A stretch of 20,166 nucleotides of DNA, from assembly GCA_964617765.1 (NCBI GenBank), contig CAZTZY010000061.1, positions 1 to 20,166 of the forward strand. The letters are read 5' to 3'. A program made the translations under genes and the position numbers. Of the stretch, positions 15,684-20,166 are shown in pieces. Below the pieces are notes generated by a model. That model had not been told where the DNA came from. It worked only from the letters and a program-made list of their open reading frames with translations, and did not search any database. The DNA is from CAZTZY01 sp964617765 (GTDB taxonomy: Bacteria; Pseudomonadota; Gammaproteobacteria; Pseudomonadales; DT-91). Numbering within the stretch: position 1 is the first letter of the stretch; each line of letters opens with the position of its first letter.

Positions 15684-16983
15684 TATGATTAACCCGAAAT
15701 TCAGCTGAACGGGCATGTGCTTCAAGCGATTCGCCACGAGCCAATACCGAAGCCACCTTACCTAACACCTTAGAGCCAGCAGATGAACAATTAATGATCG
15801 AACTGCGCTTTTGAAAATCATACACACCTAGCGGCGAAGAAAAACGTGCGGTACCTGAAGTCGGCAATACATGATTTGGGCCTGCACAATAGTCTCCCAA
15901 TGCTTCGGGTGTATATCTACCCATAAATACAGCACCGGCATGAATAACTTTATCAAGCAATGCTTCAGGATTATCAACAGACAACTCCAGATGCTCTGGT
16001 GCAATCCTGTTACTTATTGCGATAGCTTCATCAATATTGGCTACCGCAATCAAGGCACCTCGATTCCTAAGGGATTGCTCGATAATGGATTTTCGCTGCA
16101 TAAGTGGTAACAATTTCTCTATAGCGCACTCAACTGCATCAATAAAAGCCTTATCATCGGAAATCAATATCGACTGTGCATTCTCATCATGCTCCGCCTG
16201 AGAAAACAGATCCATGGCAATCCAGTCAGGATCAGTTTTTCCATCACAAATAACCAGAATCTCGGAAGGCCCGGCAATCATATCCAGACCGACGACACCA
16301 AAAACCAAGCGCTTTGCCGTGGCAACATAAATATTACCCGGGCCAACAATTTTATCGACCCTGGCTATCGTTTGCGTACCGTAGGCTAAAGCCGCAATGG
16401 CCTGCGCGCCACCAATCGTATAGATCTCATCAACACCGGCAATTTTCGCAGCTGCCAGCACCATGTCATTCAGCTCGCCATCAGGCGAAGGCACAACCAT
16501 GGTTATCTGTTTTACACCGGCAACTTTAGCCGGAATCGCATTCATCAACACCGACGAAGGATATGAAGCCTTACCTCCGGGCACATAAATTCCGACCTTT
16601 TCCATTGCCGTAATTTTTTGGCCCAACACAGTGCCATCTGCTTCAGTATATTGCCACGAGGCCTGCTTTTGATGTTCGTGATAGGAACGAATACGGGCTG
16701 CTGCCTGTTCTAACGCCTGCAATTGCTCGTTTGTAATGCGTTTAAATGCAGCCTCAATGCGCTGCGCTGAAACTTTTAATTCGGAAATATCATTAACAGC
16801 AAGGCGATCAAAACGTTTTGTGTACTCAATCACAGCTGCATCGCCCTGTGCTCTCACCTCAGCCAGGATCACCTCAACCTGGGCAACTATTTTGGCATCC
16901 GAAGCCTCATCCCAAGCCAGTAAACTGCCAAGAGCCTGGTCAAAATCCACTGCATCACTGTTTAAACGCCGAATCAATGCCAT
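15676..16983 (-). CDS. hisD: Histidinol dehydrogenase
   Basis: HisD oxidises L-histidinol to L-histidine in two NAD-dependent steps and carries one zinc. The 435-residue protein has the expected ligands Q262, H265, D364 and H423 (in FSQAEHDENAQ, ALGDYCAGPNHVLP and EAHARSAEF) and the catalytic pair E330/H331 (APEHLEL). KVGIYVPGGKA and KIVGPGNIYVATAK are also family signatures. It starts 1 bp after the hisG stop and overlaps hisC. The region is clearly more GC-rich than the lpoA operon. Confidence 0.98.
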   Translation of the reverse strand: MALIRRLNSDAVDFDQALGSLLAWDEASDAKIVAQVEVILAEVRAQGDAAVIEYTKRFDRLAVNDISELKVSAQRIEAAFKRITNEQLQALEQAAARIRSYHEHQKQASWQYTEADGTVLGQKITAMEKVGIYVPGGKASYPSSVLMNAIPAKVAGVKQITMVVPSPDGELNDMVLAAAKIAGVDEIYTIGGAQAIAALAYGTQTIARVDKIVGPGNIYVATAKRLVFGVVGLDMIAGPSEILVICDGKTDPDWIAMDLFSQAEHDENAQSILISDDKAFIDAVECAIEKLLPLMQRKSIIEQSLRNRGALIAVANIDEAIAISNRIAPEHLELSVDNPEALLDKVIHAGAVFMGRYTPEALGDYCAGPNHVLPTSGTARFSSPLGVYDFQKRSSIINCSSAGSKVLGKVASVLARGESLEAHARSAEFRVNHNE

Positions 16984-16984
16984 A

Positions 16985-17644
16985 TCACTTTACCGCAGCA
17001 GCAATAGAATCAACCAACGCCTTAATGGTCGCATGTTTCATTTTCATGGAGGCTTTATTCACAATCAAACGTGAACTGATATCGGCAATTTCATCCCATG
17101 GTGTTAAACCGTTAGCCTTCAAGGTATTACCGGTATCCACAATATCGACTATTTCATCAGCCAGACCCATAATAGGTGCGAGCTCCATCGCACCATACAG
17201 TTTTATCATATCTGCCTGCACGCCTTTTTCGGCATAATAGGCTTTGGCAACATTCACAAATTTGGTTGCCACCTTGATACGGCGATCACGTATCGGCGCC
17301 TGGTTAACCTTGCCCGCGGTCATTAACTTGCAACGCGCTATACCCAAATCCAGCAATTCATAAATACCCTGGTCACCACATTCCTCTGCAGATTCACGCC
17401 CATATTCCATGAGCATATCTTTTCCGGCAACACCCAGATCTGCTGTACCATAACGCACATAGGTAGTCACATCGGAACCCCGCAAAACCAGTAAACGGAC
17501 GTTAGGCTGATTGGTTTCAAACAATAGCTTGCGGCTTTTCTCGATATTATCCAAAGGATGGATATTGGCAGCCGCCAACAATGGTAAGGTTTCTTGCAGA
17601 ATTCGGCCTTTGGTTAACGCGATGGTCAATTGCACTTGGGACAT
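16985..17644 (-). CDS. hisG: ATP phosphoribosyltransferase, short form (needs HisZ)
   Basis: HisG joins ATP and PRPP in the first step of histidine synthesis. From the ATG at 17642-17644 (219 residues) it starts SQVQLTIALTKGRILQ. GAGTGAAA lies upstream, and an in-frame TTG at 17662 is less likely. At this length it has only the two catalytic domains and lacks the C-terminal regulatory domain of the long E. coli form. Short HisG works in a hetero-octamer with HisZ, a histidyl-tRNA synthetase paralogue, which is not in this window. The PRPP-binding loop is seen in IVDIVDTGNTLKANGL. It lies 14 bp after murA. Confidence 0.96.
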   Translation of the reverse strand: MSQVQLTIALTKGRILQETLPLLAAANIHPLDNIEKSRKLLFETNQPNVRLLVLRGSDVTTYVRYGTADLGVAGKDMLMEYGRESAEECGDQGIYELLDLGIARCKLMTAGKVNQAPIRDRRIKVATKFVNVAKAYYAEKGVQADMIKLYGAMELAPIMGLADEIVDIVDTGNTLKANGLTPWDEIADISSRLIVNKASMKMKHATIKALVDSIAAAVK

Positions 17645-17658
17645 TTTTATTTCACTCT

Positions 17659-18921
17659 TCAACCGGGCACTCGACGAATATCGGCGCCCAATAATTTAAA
17701 CTTTTCTTCTATACACTCATAACCACGATCAATATGGTAGATACGATCAACCAGGGTTGCGCCATCAGCCACCAAACCGGCTATCACCAGACTGGCAGAA
17801 GCCCGTAAATCACTCGCCATGACTGGCGCGGCCTTTAAGCGCTCAATGCCTTCAATTATAACGGTATTGCCTTCCACAGAAATTTTTGCACCCATGCGGC
17901 TCATTTCATGCGCCTGGATCATACGATTTTCAAATATGGTTTCTACCACTTTTGATACACCATCAGCCACTGTATTCATCGCAGTGAATTGCGCCTGCAT
18001 ATCAGTAGGGAAAGCAGGATAAGGGGCAGTACGAATATTCACGGCTTTTGGACGTTTGCCTTGCATATCCAGGCTAATCCAGTCTTCACCTACCTCAATT
18101 TTTGCTCCAGCTTCTTCCAACTTCACTAACACTGCCTCTAAAGAATGGGGATCAGTATCCTTAACCAGAATCTTGCCTCGAGTCGCAGCAGCAGCCACCA
18201 GATAAGTGCCGGTTTCAATACGATCAGGCATCACACGATATTCAGCGCCGTGGAGTTTTTCCACACCATGAATAGTCAATGTTGCTGTCCCGATACCCTC
18301 AATACTTGCCCCCATGGCCATCAGGCAACGGCAAAGATCAACAATTTCAGGCTCGCGTGCAGCATTCTCTATAATGGTTGTACCATCAGCCAGCGCAGCC
18401 GCCATAACGGCATTCTCGGTTCCACCTACAGTCACCATATCAAACAATATATGCGCACCCTTTAAGCGACCATCACTGGTGGCATGAATATAACCATCGG
18501 CTATTTCTATTTTGGCACCCATCGCCTCAAGCGCACGCAAGTGCAGATCCACAGGACGACTGCCAATGGCACAACCACCCGGGAAAGACACATGCGCCTC
18601 ACCATAATGCGCCAATAACGGACCCAATACTAAAATCGAAGCACGCATGGTTTTCACCAGGTCATACGGAGCTGTATATGAATTAATGGTTCCGGCATTT
18701 GCCTCAATACCCAGCTTGGCATCGACAACCACATCAACACCCATGGCACCTAACAATTCAATCATGGTGGTAATATCATGCAGATGCGGAAGATTGGTGA
18801 TTTTGACAGGTTCATCACTCAATAAAGTAGCTGCCAGAATCGGTAAAGCAGAATTTTTAGAGCCTGAGATGCGAATAGTGCCATTTAAAGCACCTCCACC
18901 CTGAATAAGCAATTTTTCCAT
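17659..18921 (-). CDS. murA: UDP-N-acetylglucosamine 1-carboxyvinyltransferase MurA
   Basis: MurA transfers enolpyruvate from PEP to UDP-GlcNAc, the first committed step of peptidoglycan synthesis, in the cytoplasm. The 420-residue protein is full length. K22/N23 in ISGSKNSALPIL bind substrate. C117 in PGGCAIGSRPVD is the active-site cysteine, the fosfomycin target, so the enzyme is expected to be sensitive. It sits between ibaG and hisG; the ibaG-murA pair is widespread in gammaproteobacteria and murA-hisGDC is the Pseudomonas order. Confidence 0.98.
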   Translation of the reverse strand: MEKLLIQGGGALNGTIRISGSKNSALPILAATLLSDEPVKITNLPHLHDITTMIELLGAMGVDVVVDAKLGIEANAGTINSYTAPYDLVKTMRASILVLGPLLAHYGEAHVSFPGGCAIGSRPVDLHLRALEAMGAKIEIADGYIHATSDGRLKGAHILFDMVTVGGTENAVMAAALADGTTIIENAAREPEIVDLCRCLMAMGASIEGIGTATLTIHGVEKLHGAEYRVMPDRIETGTYLVAAAATRGKILVKDTDPHSLEAVLVKLEEAGAKIEVGEDWISLDMQGKRPKAVNIRTAPYPAFPTDMQAQFTAMNTVADGVSKVVETIFENRMIQAHEMSRMGAKISVEGNTVIIEGIERLKAAPVMASDLRASASLVIAGLVADGATLVDRIYHIDRGYECIEEKFKLLGADIRRVPG

Positions 18922-18949
18922 GTGTAGTTTCTTTAATGTTGAAGAGTGA

Positions 18950-19192
18950 TCAGGCGTTTCTTTTAGCCCATTGTTCCGGAGTAAACAGCTTCATGTTGAT
19001 AGCGTGTAAACTGCCGTCAATTATTTTATCGTTAAGAACGGCATAAACGAGCTGCTGCTTTTTTACCGGCATCAATCCGGCAAAGGCTTCACTGACTATC
19101 AATACATCATGGTGATAGCCATCACCACTCACTTCAATATAAGCATCAGTAAATCGGGCAGCTAACAAAGACTGAATTTCATCATTCTGCAT
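18950..19192 (-). CDS. ibaG: BolA-family protein IbaG
   Basis: The 80-residue protein is of the BolA type (IYVSGDGYHHDVLIVSEAF-like core, here IEVSGDGYHHDVLIVS; then GLMPVKKQQLVYAVL and AINMKLFTPEQW). IbaG pairs with the monothiol glutaredoxin Grx4 around a [2Fe-2S] cluster and has been tied to acid resistance and envelope traits. Location directly upstream of murA (28 bp gap) distinguishes it from BolA itself. The ribosome-binding site is weak. Confidence 0.93.
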   Translation of the reverse strand: MQNDEIQSLLAARFTDAYIEVSGDGYHHDVLIVSEAFAGLMPVKKQQLVYAVLNDKIIDGSLHAINMKLFTPEQWAKRNA

Positions 19193-19275
19193 GGGTTTTA
19201 TCCAGAAGGTATAAAAGGCCGAATAATAACAAAAGCCGACTAAAATATCCCCCCGTTCTCGCAGATTTGACCTGA

Positions 19276-19974
19276 CTATTTCTTGGCCGCTGATGTTACT
19301 TTTTTGGCATCTTCAGCCGTTTTTGCTTCTACTGTCCAATTATCAACCACCAAACCAAAATTATTTTTATATTTAGTCATCGATTCCGCGAACTGGTTCC
19401 GATAAAGCAAACCGACATTAATTGTTTCAATGGTTACATTGCGTAACAACCATTCGCCATTCTTATCTGGACGCATCTTGTATATCACCTGATATTTTGC
19501 ATCTTTGCCATGAATGGTTTGTATCACGTCTACGTAATCGCCTTTCGCAACACGTTGCTTATCTTCAGCTGTAGGCGGGGTTATTTCAATTTTCTCACCA
19601 TTGAAGGCCAATAGACCTTTACCATAGGTATTAATCAAACCCTGCTTGAAGGTTTTTACAAAACGGTCATAATTTTTCTTGTAAGCCTCTCGTTCAGCGG
19701 GCGTTTTGAGTGATTGGTAATAATTTTTTGTACCGAACGACCCCATCACACCTCTTGTAAAACTGGGAAAATCGACCATAGGGTCAAGAATCTTTTCAAC
19801 CTCCGCATAAAACCGCTGCGGATCTTTATCAACATAGGTTTTTGCCTCTTCAATCAGCTTTACGACTTGATCAGTCACTCCCGAAATCTTTTCATGGGGA
19901 GTTTGCACGACTGGCTTGGCAAACGTTAATGTACTGACCAGCAACAACCCCAACAACCAGCTTACTTTTTGCAT
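19276..19974 (-). CDS. mlaC: Periplasmic phospholipid-binding protein MlaC
   Basis: MlaC carries phospholipid across the periplasm between the MlaA-porin complex at the outer membrane and the MlaFEDB transporter at the inner membrane. From the ATG at 19972-19974 (preceded by GAGGAA; 232 residues) it begins with a standard signal peptide (MQKVSWLLGLLLVSTLTFA). The upstream extension to 20064 is rejected. The mature part has family features: DFPSFTRGVMGSF, the KTFKQGLINTYGKGLLAF segment, and a C-terminal NVGLLYRNQFAESM followed by VVDNW. The usual neighbours mlaF, mlaE and mlaD should lie upstream, but groL is there instead. mlaB is also missing between it and ibaG. Confidence 0.95.
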   Translation of the reverse strand: MQKVSWLLGLLLVSTLTFAKPVVQTPHEKISGVTDQVVKLIEEAKTYVDKDPQRFYAEVEKILDPMVDFPSFTRGVMGSFGTKNYYQSLKTPAEREAYKKNYDRFVKTFKQGLINTYGKGLLAFNGEKIEITPPTAEDKQRVAKGDYVDVIQTIHGKDAKYQVIYKMRPDKNGEWLLRNVTIETINVGLLYRNQFAESMTKYKNNFGLVVDNWTVEAKTAEDAKKVTSAAKK

Positions 19975-20011
19975 TGACTTATTCCTCAACAAAACCCATG
20001 ACTGAAACAGA

Positions 20012-20039
20012 ATGATAAACCATAACACAGGCCAACCAA
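20012..20039 (-). promoter_or_regulatory. Candidate promoter of mlaC
   Basis: On the minus strand TTGGTT (20034-20039) and TATCAT (20012-20017) are 16 bp apart, between the groL terminator and the mlaC start. mlaC needs a promoter here because transcription from groL should stop just upstream. Confidence 0.4.
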
Positions 20040-20070
20040 AAACCTGCGACCATTCTCTTACCATTCAGGC

Positions 20071-20097
20071 AAAAAAAACCCCTCAAAAGAGGGGTTT
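20071..20097 (-). terminator. Rho-independent terminator of groL
   Basis: AAACCCCTC and GAGGGGTTT (20076-20084 with 20089-20097) form a 9-bp stem with an AAAA loop. On the minus strand a T-tract follows (20071-20078). It lies about 25 bp after the groL stop. Confidence 0.93.
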
Positions 20098-20122
20098 CAA
20101 CTATCCATGGAGGAAAACCGGC

Positions 20123-20166
20123 TTACATCATGCCGCCCATTCCACCCATGCCACCCATTCCACCCA
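20123..20166 (-). CDS. groL: Chaperonin GroEL, C-terminal end only
   Basis: Only the last 14 codons and the stop (TAA at 20123-20125) are in the window. They read GGMGGMGGMGGMM, the flexible Gly-Gly-Met tail found at the end of bacterial GroEL subunits and almost nowhere else. A strong terminator follows. The rest of the gene, and groES before it, should lie to the right of the window. Confidence 0.9.
   Translation of the reverse strand, partial: GGMGGMGGMGGMM

Noticed and set aside
20065..20166. The Gly-Gly-Met repeat considered as a low-complexity repeat array
   Set aside because: It ends at a stop codon with Met-Met and is followed by a terminator, which fits the GroEL tail exactly.

Overview
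The window comes from a gammaproteobacterium, probably on the Pseudomonadales/Cellvibrionales side. The evidence is gene content and order: rnpB, rsmI, lpoA, yraN, diaA, dolP, sspB, sspA, the cytochrome bc1 genes, rpsI, rplM, zapE, zapG, a Nif3-like gene, degS (algW), hisC, hisD, short-form hisG, murA, ibaG and mlaC. From memory this closely matches one continuous block of Pseudomonas genomes; E. coli carries pieces of it. Most genes are ordinary core genes with intact catalytic motifs. No CRISPR array, transposon, tRNA or toxin-antitoxin pair was seen.

Layout. (1) Positions 1-1292 are accessory DNA: a tyrosine recombinase runs off the left edge, and a short non-coding strip with tandem repeats and a palindrome separates it from the 3' end of rnpB. 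This looks like the attachment-site end of an element inserted beside or into rnpB. (2) Positions 1292-2515 hold rnpB and rsmI on the minus strand, with a likely rnpB promoter inside the end of rsmI. (3) Positions 2553-5899 are a tight plus-strand operon for envelope and replication-initiation functions (lpoA-yraN-diaA-dolP), strikingly AT-rich. (4) Positions 5950-10824 on the minus strand hold rplM-rpsI, the cytochrome bc1 operon (petA plus a single reading frame joining cytochrome b and c1) and sspA-sspB, separated by clear terminators. (5) Positions 10954-14606 hold zapE (-), zapG (+), a Nif3-like gene (-) and degS (+). (6) Positions 14601-19974 hold a minus-strand run mlaC-ibaG-murA-hisG-hisD-hisC. 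(7) At 20123 the C-terminal Gly-Gly-Met tail of GroEL enters from the right, followed by its terminator.

How the genes relate. LpoA and MurA serve peptidoglycan synthesis. MlaC, DolP and DegS serve outer-membrane lipid homeostasis and envelope stress sensing. ZapE and ZapG link to division and envelope growth. SspA/SspB and L13/S9 connect translation with stress and ClpXP proteolysis. The bc1 complex shows aerobic (or nitrate) respiration using quinol and cytochrome c. The short HisG implies a HisZ partner elsewhere.

The most interesting points are the integrase-rnpB junction, the fused cytochrome b/c1 frame, and the replacement of the expected mlaFED genes by groL next to mlaC. No wholly new multi-gene system is visible. 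The best candidate for novelty is the unseen cargo of the element to the left of position 1.
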